A stretch of DNA of 64,000 bases, taken from Palsa-504 sp963789225 (GTDB lineage Bacteria > Actinomycetota > Actinomycetes > Streptosporangiales > Streptosporangiaceae). Each line of letters begins with the position of its first letter. The stretch's first letter is position 1. Of this stretch, positions 20,175 through 28,718 are shown piece after piece. Below the pieces are notes generated by a model that saw only the letters and a list, made by a program, of their open reading frames with translations, did not search any database and was not told the DNA's origin. The stretch spans positions 930,001-994,000 of the forward strand of contig CAWBKD010000046.1 of NCBI GenBank assembly GCA_963789225.1. The letters run 5' to 3'. The position numbers and the translations under genes were made by a program.

Positions 20175-20256
20175 ATCGTGGAAGATCCGGGCTTAGTGGA
20201 AGATTTGGGGGCCTATAGTGCACTCAATCTTCCACTAAGCCCGAAACTTCCATGAT
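20175..20256. terminator. Long inverted repeat between convergent genes, probable bidirectional terminator
   Basis: Two perfectly complementary 17-base arms (20189-20205, gggcttagtggaagatt, and 20226-20242) enclose a 20-base loop. Outside a 4-base internal mismatch, the pairing continues for 10 more bases (20175-20184 with 20247-20256, one G-U). It lies between the ileS stop (20118) and the convergent stop at 20370. There is no strong T-run, so termination is inferred from position and structure. The rest of this 251-base spacer holds nothing recognised. Confidence 0.6.
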
Positions 20257-20369
20257 CTTTCCGGTCCAGGCGCATCTCCGGCGCACCACATGACACGGCA
20301 CGCTCGTGGGCCTCACGCAGACCACGCAGCGTGCGGGAGAGGCCGCTAGGAACCCTGGGTCTTGTGGCT

Positions 20370-22112
20370 TTATGGCTGGTCGGGCTGGCAGGCGCGGCAC
20401 GGCGTGCAGCCGGCTTGCCGGGCCTCACCGAGCGTCATCCGGTTCAGGTCGTCCTCGGCCATGAAGCGGATGAGTATGCACTGCGCATTGTGATACCGCG
20501 GGACGCCTGGGGCGACGGTGACCTGGCGGAGCAGGTCGACTTCCACGTCCGCGGGAGGGGGTTGGTCGCCGCTGGCGGCGGCCGGTTCCTGGGAGTCGGG
20601 GGGCGGCGGTTCGGTTGCCGTGGCCTGTTCCCCCTGGGCCGACGCGTCCTGGGCCGACGCGTCCTGGGCCGACGCGTCCTGGGCCGACGCGTCCTGGGCC
20701 GACGCGCCCTGGGCCGACGCGTCCTGGGCCGACGCGCCCTGGGCCGACGCGTCCTGGGCCGGCCGGGGAGGCTCGAGTGCGGTGGCCTCGTCCGCGGCGG
20801 TTTGCTGGGCGGGCGCGGTCTGCTCGGCGGCCGGCTCGGCGGTGGCGGTCGGATCCGCTTCGGTTTGCCCGGCGGCGGCAATTGGATCGCCCGGCGTGGG
20901 CGGGGGTTCGCCCCACCTGTCGTCGGTGGCGGCCGGGTGATCTTGGCCGACAGGCTCTCCCTCGCTCGCTGGAGGTTCGTCCGCAGCCGGCTGCAGGTGC
21001 TCCGTCGGCAGGGGGGCCGGCTCGGTCTCGGTGGATGGCCGGGTCTCGGTCAGCAACTGGTCTGCCGCCGGGGGCTCGTCAATGAGGGGGGTGACGCTGG
21101 TCAGGGGCTCGGGCTCGGCGGGGACCGTGGGCATGATGGGCTCGGGCGGCACGGTAGGTGCGGGGGCAGCGGGAGGGGCAAAGGCTGCGAAGTCCACGGG
21201 GGGTATCGCAGCGGCGCCCTGCGGCTCGGTCAGCGGCGGGGTCGGCGGGGGCGGCACGGATGGTGCGGGCGGCACGGATGGTGCGGGCGGCGCCGGGGTT
21301 GGGGTGTCGCGCCAGTCCCAGGCGGCCGGGACCGGAGCTGGGGTGGTGTCTGCTGCGGGGCGGGGCGTGAACGCAGCGGGCGGGTACTCGTAGTCGCCCG
21401 GGCGGCCCGGAGATGGTGGCTGCGGACGGTCGCCGGCAGGAGGACCGACCGGGGTGGCGGCGACGGGCTGCGCGGGGAAGCTGGCCGGCGGAGGGAAGCT
21501 GGCCGGCGGAGGGAAGCTGGCCGGCGGAGGGAAGCTGGCCGGCGGAGGGAAGCTGGCCGGCGGAGGGAAGCTGGCCGGCGGAGGGAAGGTGGCCGGCGGA
21601 GGGAAGCTGGCCGCTGGAGGGAAGCCGACTGCAGGTGCGGGGGGCTGAGCCTCCGGGAGGGGTGCCGAGGGCCGGACCTCTGGGAAGGCGGCCGCCGGAG
21701 GGAAGCTGGCCGCGGGGGGAAGGCCGCTCCCCCAGGCTGGCGACGGTTGGGGGGCCGGGGGGCGGATCCTCGACGGAGGGTCGGACGGCAGGTAGCCCGC
21801 CCGGGGTGGTCCGGACTGGCCCGAGGCGGACCACCCGTATCCGGCGGGCGCCGCTGCTGGCTGCGGCAACGCCCCTAGATCGTCATAGGCAGACGGGACC
21901 TGGGCCGCCACGGGTTGCGGTGGGGCAGGCCGTGCTTCCTGCGTCTTGCCGAACAGTTCGCGGCGCCTGAGGATCGCGCCGAGACCGAGCGCGAGCAGGG
22001 AGACACCGCTCACGCCGATCGCCAGGTAAACCAGCCACAGCTTGCTGGTGACCACACCCGCGATGAGCACCACGACCGCGACCACGACAAGAAACGCACT
22101 GAACACGATCAC
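20370..22112 (-). CDS. Two-TM protein with Pro/Ala repeats and C-terminal Ada-like cysteine domain
   Basis: A 580-residue protein. Two hydrophobic segments (residues 3-20 and 26-47) form an N-terminal hairpin. A ~450-residue low-complexity region follows, with eight 6-residue repeats of the FPPPAS type and eight 5-residue repeats of the AQDAS type. The last 50 residues are conserved-looking: VPRYHNAQCILIRF, then TLGEARQAGCTPCRACQP. The YH...C...PCxxC pattern resembles the small Ada-like metal-binding module found at the ends of some secreted nucleases. It is the last gene of the ftsZ-divIVA operon side. AGGAGAACGCCT precedes GTG 22112. Function unknown. Confidence 0.7.
   Translation of the reverse strand: MIVFSAFLVVVAVVVLIAGVVTSKLWLVYLAIGVSGVSLLALGLGAILRRRELFGKTQEARPAPPQPVAAQVPSAYDDLGALPQPAAAPAGYGWSASGQSGPPRAGYLPSDPPSRIRPPAPQPSPAWGSGLPPAASFPPAAAFPEVRPSAPLPEAQPPAPAVGFPPAASFPPPATFPPPASFPPPASFPPPASFPPPASFPPPASFPPPASFPAQPVAATPVGPPAGDRPQPPSPGRPGDYEYPPAAFTPRPAADTTPAPVPAAWDWRDTPTPAPPAPSVPPAPSVPPPPTPPLTEPQGAAAIPPVDFAAFAPPAAPAPTVPPEPIMPTVPAEPEPLTSVTPLIDEPPAADQLLTETRPSTETEPAPLPTEHLQPAADEPPASEGEPVGQDHPAATDDRWGEPPPTPGDPIAAAGQTEADPTATAEPAAEQTAPAQQTAADEATALEPPRPAQDASAQGASAQDASAQGASAQDASAQDASAQDASAQDASAQGEQATATEPPPPDSQEPAAASGDQPPPADVEVDLLRQVTVAPGVPRYHNAQCILIRFMAEDDLNRMTLGEARQAGCTPCRACQPDQP
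20641..20760 (-). repeat. Eight tandem 15-bp repeats
   Basis: The plus-strand unit gacgcgtcctgggcc, with a gacgcgccc variant, encodes AQDAS or AQGAS in the divIVA-linked repeat protein. Confidence 0.9.
21484..21627 (-). repeat. Eight tandem 18-bp repeats
   Basis: The plus-strand unit gccggcggagggaagctg, six or seven near-exact copies plus diverged end copies, encodes FPPPAS in the same protein. Confidence 0.9.
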
Positions 22113-22155
22113 AGGCGTTCTCCTGGCGGTGCGTGCAGCGTCCTAGTAGCAGCGC

Positions 22156-23004
22156 CTACCGGCGGTCGCGCGAGGGCGCACCCTCGGTCGTGCGGAAACC
22201 GCCGGAGTGCGGCACCACTTCGGGCATGCCGTACTGGCTCGGGCCCTGACCGCCGTTGCGGACTCCTACCGGGGCACCCAGCGCGGCCGGCATCGACGCC
22301 GGCTGGGTCGCCGGACCGCCCATGGTGGGGAAGGTGCCGCTGTCGGTGACACCGGCCTCCAGGTCGCGGAGCTGCCCTTCGAGGTAAGCCTTGAGCCTGC
22401 TGCGGTACTCGCGCTCGAACGCGCGCAGGTCGTCGACCCGGCGCTCGAGCTCTTCGCGGGTCTGGACCAGCGAACCCATGGCCTGGCGGTGCCGTTCCTG
22501 CGCGTCGCGCTCCAGGCTCTCGGCCCGGGCTCGCGCGTCGCCGGTGATCTGCTCGGCCTGGCGCCTGGCCTTCGTGAGCACCTCGTCCGCCTCGCGGCGG
22601 GCGCGGCCCAAGGTCTCGTCGGCTTCCCGGCGAGCATCGGCGATCGCCTGGTCAGCGGTCTGCTGCGCGAGGGAGAGCACGCGCGCGGCCGTGTCCATGT
22701 TGTCCTCGATGTGCGGCATCCCGCCCATCATTACCGGCTCTGGCCTGCGATCGGGCACGGGCTCGGGAACCATCATGTCTGGCTTCGGGTCAGACAGCGG
22801 GGAACTCAACGCAGGCACCGCGGACTTGCCACCGCGCATTACTTCCGCCAGCTTCGCCCGGAGCTCTTCGTTCTCCTGGATCAGCCGGTCCAGCTCGGCC
22901 TCGACCTCATCGAGGAAGGCGTCAACCTCTTCCTCGTCGTAGCCGGGCCTGAGCCTGGTCGTACTGAACTGCTTATTCCGAACATCCGCGGGCGTCAGCG
23001 GCAT
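22156..23004 (-). CDS. divIVA: DivIVA/Wag31 polar growth and septum-site protein
   Basis: Coiled-coil protein that binds curved membrane at poles and septa and organises apical growth in actinobacteria. The 282 residues start MPLTPADVRNKQFSTTRL, the family's membrane-binding N-terminus, continue YDEEEVDAFLDEVEAELDRL, then a spacer (residues 75-120) and a second long coiled coil with many EADE and RRQAEQ repeats (about 120-235). ATG 23004 has GAGGAG 5 bases upstream; a longer start at 23040 lacks the family N-terminus. It lies downstream of yggT. Confidence 0.93.
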   Translation of the reverse strand: MPLTPADVRNKQFSTTRLRPGYDEEEVDAFLDEVEAELDRLIQENEELRAKLAEVMRGGKSAVPALSSPLSDPKPDMMVPEPVPDRRPEPVMMGGMPHIEDNMDTAARVLSLAQQTADQAIADARREADETLGRARREADEVLTKARRQAEQITGDARARAESLERDAQERHRQAMGSLVQTREELERRVDDLRAFEREYRSRLKAYLEGQLRDLEAGVTDSGTFPTMGGPATQPASMPAALGAPVGVRNGGQGPSQYGMPEVVPHSGGFRTTEGAPSRDRR

Positions 23005-23053
23005 CTCGTCTCCTCGGCGCACTTGGACCGTGTAAGTCATGACGGTACCCGAA

Positions 23054-23341
23054 TCAAAGGTGCGGCACAGCCAGATCCACCAGGATCAAGACCACGATGA
23101 ACAGAACCATGAAGCTCAGGTCCATGGCCACCATACCGATCCGCAGCGGCGGAATGAAGCGGCGTAGGAATTTCAGCGGCGGATCTGTCAGCGTGAAGAT
23201 CGCTTCGGCTAGCACCAGGACGAAGCCGGTGGGACGCCAGTCTCGCGCGAAGGCCTGCACCCAGCTGAAGATCATCCTGCCGATCAGGATGACGAGGTAC
23301 AGGTACAGCACGTAGGTCAGGACTTCCTTCACATACTGCAC
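23054..23341 (-). CDS. YggT-family membrane protein
   Basis: A 95-residue protein with two hydrophobic segments (about residues 5-30 and 68-92) joined by the conserved TDPPLKFLRRFIPPLR motif typical of YggT/YlmG. The family sits beside sepF and divIVA across actinobacteria and Firmicutes and is linked to division or osmotic tolerance without an assigned biochemical activity. GTG start. Confidence 0.9.
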   Translation of the reverse strand: MQYVKEVLTYVLYLYLVILIGRMIFSWVQAFARDWRPTGFVLVLAEAIFTLTDPPLKFLRRFIPPLRIGMVAMDLSFMVLFIVVLILVDLAVPHL

Positions 23342-23416
23342 GAGTCCACCCCGCCCCTGATGCCGTCCTCGACGGCGGTGCTGCTGATCAGCGTCACGTC
23401 ACCACTTGCTTGCTGG

Positions 23417-23935
23417 CTAGCTCTGGTTGAAGAAGCCGCGCTCTGCTATGCGGGCCTTGTCCTCCGCGGTCACCTCGACGTTAGCCGGGGACAGCAGGAA
23501 GACCTTGTTTGTCACGCGCTCAATGCTCCCACGCAGGCCGAAGATCAGGCCAGCCGCGAAGTCGACGAGACGCTTGGCGTCGCTATCGACCATCTCGGTC
23601 AGGTTCATGATCACGGGCGTGCCTTCACGGAAGTGCTCCCCAATAGTACGCGCTTCATTGTAGGTGCGGGGATGCAGTGTCGTAATACGGGTGAGATCGG
23701 TGGCCGGCACGTGCTCGGCACGCCAGTCCGTGTGGTAGCCCTCTGCGTGGTAGCCGCCGTAGTCCTCCCGGCTGTGGTCGTCCCGGCTGGCCCGCACATC
23801 CGCCTCATCCGGGACCGGCATCCGGTCCGGCTCGTCATACTCTTCGTACTCCCCGTAAGAGTCGTACTTGTCCTGGTAGTGCTTATCGTCCTCAACCAGG
23901 CCGAGGTAGACCGCCATCTTACGCATGGCACTCAT
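23417..23935 (-). CDS. sepF: Cell division protein SepF
   Basis: FtsZ-binding membrane anchor for the Z ring. The N-terminal amphipathic helix reads MRKMAVYLGLVEDD; an acidic, tyrosine-rich linker (YGEYEEYDEPDR) leads to the C-terminal SepF fold, residues 85-172, with PRTYNEARTIGEHFREGTPV, MNLTEMVDSDAKRLVDFAAG and KVFLLSPANVEV. Length 172 residues is usual. Actinobacteria lack FtsA and ZipA, so SepF is expected to be the main anchor. Confidence 0.94.
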   Translation of the reverse strand: MSAMRKMAVYLGLVEDDKHYQDKYDSYGEYEEYDEPDRMPVPDEADVRASRDDHSREDYGGYHAEGYHTDWRAEHVPATDLTRITTLHPRTYNEARTIGEHFREGTPVIMNLTEMVDSDAKRLVDFAAGLIFGLRGSIERVTNKVFLLSPANVEVTAEDKARIAERGFFNQS

Positions 23936-23994
23936 CCTTCAGTCCTCCCAGCCTGTACCGTCGTGGCCAGCCGTTCCGGCTCTAGCGTCGGACA

Positions 23995-24699
23995 TTACCG
24001 GACACCAGGCGCCCGATCGCCGAGCAACGCCGTACCGATTCGCAGGTGTGTCGCGCCGGCCGCGACAGCGTCCTCGAGATCGCCACTCATGCCGGCCGAA
24101 ATGACGGTCGCGGCGGGCCTGACGGCCCGCACGACGGCGGCGCTGTCACGCAGTAGGCCGAAGGCCTCCGCCGGCGCCATGCCGAGCGGGGCGATGGCCA
24201 TCACGCCCGCCAGGACCAGCCCGGGCTCGGCCGTCAGCGCCTCGGCCAGGGCCGGAACCTCGCCGGCCACCGCCCCGCCGCGAGCCGGGTCGCCGTCCAG
24301 GCTGACCTCGACCAGGCACTGCACCACCCGCTCCGCGCGGCGCGCGGCCGTGCCGAGCGCGCGGATCAGCCGCATCCGGTCGATCGAGTGGACGAAGGTG
24401 GCGTAGCGAACCACGCTGGCGGCCTTGTTGGTCTGCAGCTGGCCGATGAAATGCCAGGTAAGATCCAGGTCGGCGCACTGCGCCGCCTTCGGCGCGGCCT
24501 CGGCGTCGCGGTTCTCGCCGACGTCGGTGACGCCGAGTTCGCTCAGCAGCCTGACGTCGGACGCGGGAAAGGTCTTCGTCACCGCGATGAGCGTTACGTC
24601 GGCGGGATCCCGGCCCGCGGCCTGACACGCGACGGCGATGCGCTGCCGCACGGCGGTGAGCCGGACGGCCAGTTCGTCCCGTCGGGAGGAACCCGTCAC
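23995..24699 (-). CDS. yggS: PLP-binding protein YggS/PLPBP
   Basis: Pyridoxal phosphate homeostasis protein with an alanine-racemase-type TIM barrel. Motifs are LIAVTKTFPASD (Lys carries PLP), VGENRDAEA, WHFIGQLQTNKA, and ISAGMSGDLEDAVAAGATHLRIGTALLG. 234 residues. The GTG start overlaps the ftsZ stop as GTGA (24696-24699). The ylmD/pgeF gene often found between ftsZ and this gene is absent. Confidence 0.92.
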   Translation of the reverse strand: MTGSSRRDELAVRLTAVRQRIAVACQAAGRDPADVTLIAVTKTFPASDVRLLSELGVTDVGENRDAEAAPKAAQCADLDLTWHFIGQLQTNKAASVVRYATFVHSIDRMRLIRALGTAARRAERVVQCLVEVSLDGDPARGGAVAGEVPALAEALTAEPGLVLAGVMAIAPLGMAPAEAFGLLRDSAAVVRAVRPAATVISAGMSGDLEDAVAAGATHLRIGTALLGDRAPGVR

Positions 24700-26165
24700 T
24701 TCAGGAAGTCGGGGACATCCAGGTCGTCGTCTTCCTCGAAGACCACGGGGCGACGGCGGCTCGTGGGGACATCGAAGGTCCTGCCCTCGGCGCGCGCCGA
24801 CCGCGGGATAGGCGAGTAGGTCGCGTCCGATAGGCGTTCAGGGGTGTCGTACAGCGCCGCGTCGTCCTGGTCGTCTTCCTGATCGGCCAGGCCGTAGACG
24901 GGAACGTGACGGCCGGCCCCGTTCTCCGCACCCATGACCGGCGCGCTCAGCATGGCGGCCAGCCCGGCCGTCGCCATCTCGGCGGACTCGCTGTCGTAGG
25001 CCATCTCGGGGTCGGTGTCCCACGCGGGCGCCGCGTCGTCGGGGCTGACGTCCTCGACCGGAGCAACGTAGCGCGACACCGGCTCGGCCCGCCCGGGCCT
25101 GGGCGTAGCGCCCCCCGCCCTGGCGGTGGTCCCGCCCGCGCCACCGGATCCGCTGCTGCCGAGCGCGCTTGCGCCCGAGCTGGCCCGGCTAGCGCCGCTG
25201 CCTGCGGAGTGGCCGTTCCGGTTCTCATCCAGGCCGGCGGCGATGACCGTGACCCGGACCTCGTCGCCCAGAGCGTCATCGATGACCGCGCCGAAGATGA
25301 TGTTGGCGTCCACCGCGGCAGAGTTGGCGACGAGCTGGGCCGCCTCGTTGATCTCGAAGAGCCCCAGGTCCGAGCCGCCCTGGATGGACAGCAGCACGCC
25401 GTGGGCGCCGTCGATGCTTGCCTCGAGCAGCGGGCTGGAGATAGCCATCTCGGCCGCCGCGACGGCGCGGTCATCGCCGCGCGAGGAGCCGGTGCCCATC
25501 AGCGCTGAGCCCGCGCCCGACATGACGGACTTGACGTCGGCGAAGTCGAGATTGATCAGGCCTGGCGTGGTGATGAGGTCGGTGATGCCCTGGACACCCG
25601 AGAGCAGCACCTGGTCGGCGGCCTTGAACGCATCAAGCACGCTCACGTGCCGGTCGGAGATCGACAGCAGGCGGTCGTTGGGGATGACGATGAGCGTGTC
25701 GACCTCGGCGCGCAGCTTCTCGATCCCGGCTTCGGCCTGCACGATGCGGCGCTTGCCCTCGAATCCGAACGGCCTGGTCACCACCCCGATGGTGAGCGCG
25801 CCGAGCGAGCGCGCCACGCTGGCCACGACTGGTGCGCCCCCGGTGCCGGTGCCGCCGCCCTCACCGGCGGTGACGAACACCATATCGGCGCCCTTGAGGA
25901 CCTCCTCGATCTCCTCACGGTGATCCTCGGCGGCCCTGCAGCCCACGTCGGGGTTCGCGCCGGCGCCCAGTCCCCTGGTGAGCTCGCGCCCGACGTCGAG
26001 CTTGACGTCGGCATCGCTCATGAGCAGCGCCTGGGCGTCCGTGTTGATCGCGATGAACTCGACGCCCTTGAGTCCCTCTTCGATCATGCGATTGACGGCA
26101 TTGACGCCGCCACCGCCGATTCCGACGACCTTGATAACCGCCAGATAGTTCTGCGGGGCTGCCAC
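24696..26165 (-). CDS. ftsZ: Cell division GTPase FtsZ
   Basis: Tubulin-like GTPase forming the Z ring. The 489 residues begin with NYLAVIKVVGIGGGGVNAV, hold the GTP-binding motif GEGGGTGTGGAPVVA and the T7-loop LINLDFADVKSVM, and end in the acidic tail DDDLDVPDFLK that binds partners such as SepF. The linker after residue 320 is Ser/Gly/Ala-rich and longer than in many homologues. GTG start. It has its own promoter in the upstream 310-base spacer. Confidence 0.97.
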   Translation of the reverse strand: MAAPQNYLAVIKVVGIGGGGVNAVNRMIEEGLKGVEFIAINTDAQALLMSDADVKLDVGRELTRGLGAGANPDVGCRAAEDHREEIEEVLKGADMVFVTAGEGGGTGTGGAPVVASVARSLGALTIGVVTRPFGFEGKRRIVQAEAGIEKLRAEVDTLIVIPNDRLLSISDRHVSVLDAFKAADQVLLSGVQGITDLITTPGLINLDFADVKSVMSGAGSALMGTGSSRGDDRAVAAAEMAISSPLLEASIDGAHGVLLSIQGGSDLGLFEINEAAQLVANSAAVDANIIFGAVIDDALGDEVRVTVIAAGLDENRNGHSAGSGASRASSGASALGSSGSGGAGGTTARAGGATPRPGRAEPVSRYVAPVEDVSPDDAAPAWDTDPEMAYDSESAEMATAGLAAMLSAPVMGAENGAGRHVPVYGLADQEDDQDDAALYDTPERLSDATYSPIPRSARAEGRTFDVPTSRRRPVVFEEDDDLDVPDFLK

Positions 26166-26330
26166 GAGGACGGTACCTTTCCGCTCGTTTTACCTTTGCC
26201 ATGTCGGCGGGTATGCACTGCTTTTCGTTTGCGCGCTATGCCCCGCAGATTATGGCCCTGGGCTCGGGAAACCTCCGCCCTGTTGGTGCTGCGGAATTCA
26301 CCGCCGGGGCATCGTCCGTCACCGTCAGGT

Positions 26331-26346
26331 TTAACCTTCAGGTTAA
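26331..26346. promoter_or_regulatory. Palindrome in the ftsZ leader
   Basis: TTAACCT and AGGTTAA, perfectly complementary arms, surround a 2-base centre in an AT-rich patch between the predicted ftsZ promoter and the start codon. It could be an operator or a small RNA hairpin; no known regulator is recognised. Confidence 0.4.
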
Positions 26347-26382
26347 GATTTAGAGTTTTTGTCATCCGTTTGATTGATACGG

Positions 26383-26411
26383 ACAGTAGGGTCGGACGGG
26401 ACCCGGGTCAA
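26383..26411 (-). promoter_or_regulatory. Predicted ftsZ promoter
   Basis: On the minus strand TTGACC (26406-26411) and TACTGT (26383-26388) are 17 bases apart, close to consensus for the vegetative sigma factor. The start site would be near 26376, giving a leader of about 210 bases. This lies in the 310-base ftsQ-ftsZ spacer, which otherwise holds only the palindrome at 26331. Confidence 0.65.
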
Positions 26412-26475
26412 CTAACCACGCGAGAACACGCCAGCGTGTCGCGGATTTGCCGGTTCCGCCTGTCCGGCGGGCGCG

Positions 26476-27282
26476 TCAGTTGGTCATAACCGTGCCCGGC
26501 GCGCTCACGTCGTAATAGTGCGCGTGCGTCCGCATGAGCAGGGCAAGCTCTTTCGCTTTGTCCGAGGCATCGCCGACGCTTCCCCACAGAATCGTTATCC
26601 CGTTCGATAGATTGAGCGTCACCTGATCGGGGCTCGGCGCGGTTATCGATGCCACCGAATGCCGCAATCGGGCGGGGAGCTCGGCGAGCACGGCCGCGGC
26701 CGCCGCGATATCGGGGTCACCGCGCAGCGAGTCGATGGTGTCCGTGGCGAGGACGTAGAGCGGAAGCCGCGAGGGTCGATGGGCCGCCCAGAGCACGGTC
26801 ACCCCGTCGGGGTCCACGAGGTCGAAGCCGCCGCCCGGCGCGTTGACCGCGAGGGCCGGCGTCCGCTCGCGGACGGCGATGAGAACCCGGTCCGGCCACG
26901 ACGTCGTCACCTGGACGCTTTGCACCTGCCTGATCGTCACGACCCGCGCCGCGATCTGACCGGTGTTCACGCGGATCAGCGGCGTGCCGAGCCGGACGCC
27001 CGCGACCTTGAGGACTTCGGCCTTCGTGACCAGGTGGGTGCCCGTGACGATCACGGAGCGGACCGCGAACAGCCGCGAGCCGAGCAGGGCCCAGGCCGCG
27101 CCGCCGACCAGGCCGGTCAGGGCCAGGACCGCGACCACGACGGGCCAGCGGCGGCGGGGAACCTGCTTCCGGCGGGCGCGGCCCGCGGGGACAGCGGGGA
27201 CAGCGGGATCCGGGACCGGGCCGTCGGGGGCCGCGGCGTGAGCGGATTCGCTAGCCCAGGGGGCGCCGCCTGGCCCGTTCAC
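26476..27282 (-). CDS. ftsQ: Cell division protein FtsQ
   Basis: Bitopic divisome protein linking FtsW/FtsI to FtsL/FtsB. After a Pro/Ala-rich cytoplasmic tail (1-45), a transmembrane helix spans about residues 46-66 (WPVVVAVLALTGLVGGAAWA). The POTRA domain follows, FAVRSVIVTGTHLVTKAEVL, and then the FtsQ domain with WPDRVLIAVRERTPAL. 268 residues. The stop of murC and the start of ftsQ are adjacent (4-base overlap). Confidence 0.93.
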   Translation of the reverse strand: MNGPGGAPWASESAHAAAPDGPVPDPAVPAVPAGRARRKQVPRRRWPVVVAVLALTGLVGGAAWALLGSRLFAVRSVIVTGTHLVTKAEVLKVAGVRLGTPLIRVNTGQIAARVVTIRQVQSVQVTTSWPDRVLIAVRERTPALAVNAPGGGFDLVDPDGVTVLWAAHRPSRLPLYVLATDTIDSLRGDPDIAAAAAVLAELPARLRHSVASITAPSPDQVTLNLSNGITILWGSVGDASDKAKELALLMRTHAHYYDVSAPGTVMTN

Positions 27283-28718
27283 TCGTGCCGCTTCCCGAGG
27301 GCCTCGATCAGCTGCGGCCCGAGCGTGGTGATGTCCCCGGCCCCCATGGTCAGGATGAGGTCGCCCGGCCGGGCGATCCGCGAGATCAGCGGCGCGACCT
27401 GCGCCCGGTCGGGCACGAAATGCGCCCGCCCACCGGGGACCGCGTCCGTGATGAGAGCGCCGGTCACGCCGGGCTCCGGGTCCTCGCGGGCGGCGTACAC
27501 GTCGAGCACGACGATCTTGTCCGCCAGGTCAAGCGCGGCGCCGAACTCCGCGGCGAAGATCCTGGTCCTGCTGTACAGGTGCGGCTGGAAGACGGCGATG
27601 ACCTGCGCACCGGCCGCGATGTCCCGCGCGGTGCGCAGGTCGGCGGCGAGCTCGGTCGGGTGATGCGCGTAGCTGTCGAGGACCCGGACGCCCCCGGCCT
27701 CGCCCTTGAGTTCCATCCGGCGCCGGGCGCCGCGGTACCCCGCGAGGGCCGCCGCGACCCGGGGCGGCGCGAAGCCGAGCTCGACGGCCGCGGCGAAGGC
27801 GGCGGTCGCGTTCAGCGCGTTGTGGTGACCAGGCACGTGCACGGTCATCTTGGTAAAGATTTCACCGAACGGACTATGGTCGGCCGTGACCGTGAAGCTG
27901 ACAGCCATCCCATCCGGACGGACGTCGCCGAGGCGGTAGTCGGCCGGGCAGGATTCGCCGTACCTGCGCACGCGCGCCGGGTCCAGGCGGGCCGCCACTT
28001 CCTCGGCGCCGGGGTCGTCTGCGCAGGTCAGGACCATACCGCTGGCGCTGCGGCCGAAGCTGGTGAACGCGTCCTTGATGTCCGCGAGGCTCGCGTAGTT
28101 GTCCAGGTGGTCCGCTTCCACGTTGGTGATGATCGCGACGTCGGGCGCCAGCAGCAGGAACGACCCGTCGCTCTCATCTGCCTCGGCCACGAAATCCATG
28201 CCCGCGCCGTCCTCCGCGCCGAGCCCGGTCTCGGTGAGCACGCCGCCGATGACGTAGCCGGGATCGGCGCCGCACTCGCGCAGCACGGTGGTGAGCATGG
28301 CCGTCGTCGTGGTCTTGCCGTGCGTGCCGGCGACCGCGATGACGCGGCGCCCGGCCATGACCGAGGCCAGGGCGGCCGCCCGGTGCAGCACCCGCATCCC
28401 GCGCCTAGTCGCCTCGGTCAGTTCCGGGTTGTCCGCGCGGATCGCGCTGGACACCACCAGCGTGTCTGCGGCACCGAGATCGCCCAGGTTGCCGCCGGCG
28501 TGCCCGACGTGCACGCGGGCCCCCTGGGCGTGCAGGTCGTCGAGCACCGCGGACGCCACGGCGTCGCTGCCGGACACCTCGATGCCGCGGGCGAGCATGA
28601 TCCGGGCGATGCCTGACATGCCCGCGCCGCCGATCCCGGTGAAGTGCACCCGCCCGAGGCGGCCGGCGGGCACCGGTTCAGCCGGCGTGATCAGCCCTTT
28701 GACCACTGGGGTCCCCAC
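27279..28718 (-). CDS. murC: UDP-N-acetylmuramate-L-alanine ligase
   Basis: Adds L-alanine to UDP-MurNAc using ATP. The 479 residues show the N-terminal Rossmann motif FTGIGGAGMSGIARIML, the ATP loop VAGTHGKTTTTAML, the central motif ITNVEADHLDNY, and DSYAHHPTELAADL in the C-terminal domain. GTG at 28718 has GGAGGG 4 bases upstream and overlaps murG by 41 bases; another GTG at 28706 is possible. Confidence 0.95.
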   Translation of the reverse strand: MGTPVVKGLITPAEPVPAGRLGRVHFTGIGGAGMSGIARIMLARGIEVSGSDAVASAVLDDLHAQGARVHVGHAGGNLGDLGAADTLVVSSAIRADNPELTEATRRGMRVLHRAAALASVMAGRRVIAVAGTHGKTTTTAMLTTVLRECGADPGYVIGGVLTETGLGAEDGAGMDFVAEADESDGSFLLLAPDVAIITNVEADHLDNYASLADIKDAFTSFGRSASGMVLTCADDPGAEEVAARLDPARVRRYGESCPADYRLGDVRPDGMAVSFTVTADHSPFGEIFTKMTVHVPGHHNALNATAAFAAAVELGFAPPRVAAALAGYRGARRRMELKGEAGGVRVLDSYAHHPTELAADLRTARDIAAGAQVIAVFQPHLYSRTRIFAAEFGAALDLADKIVVLDVYAAREDPEPGVTGALITDAVPGGRAHFVPDRAQVAPLISRIARPGDLILTMGAGDITTLGPQLIEALGKRHE

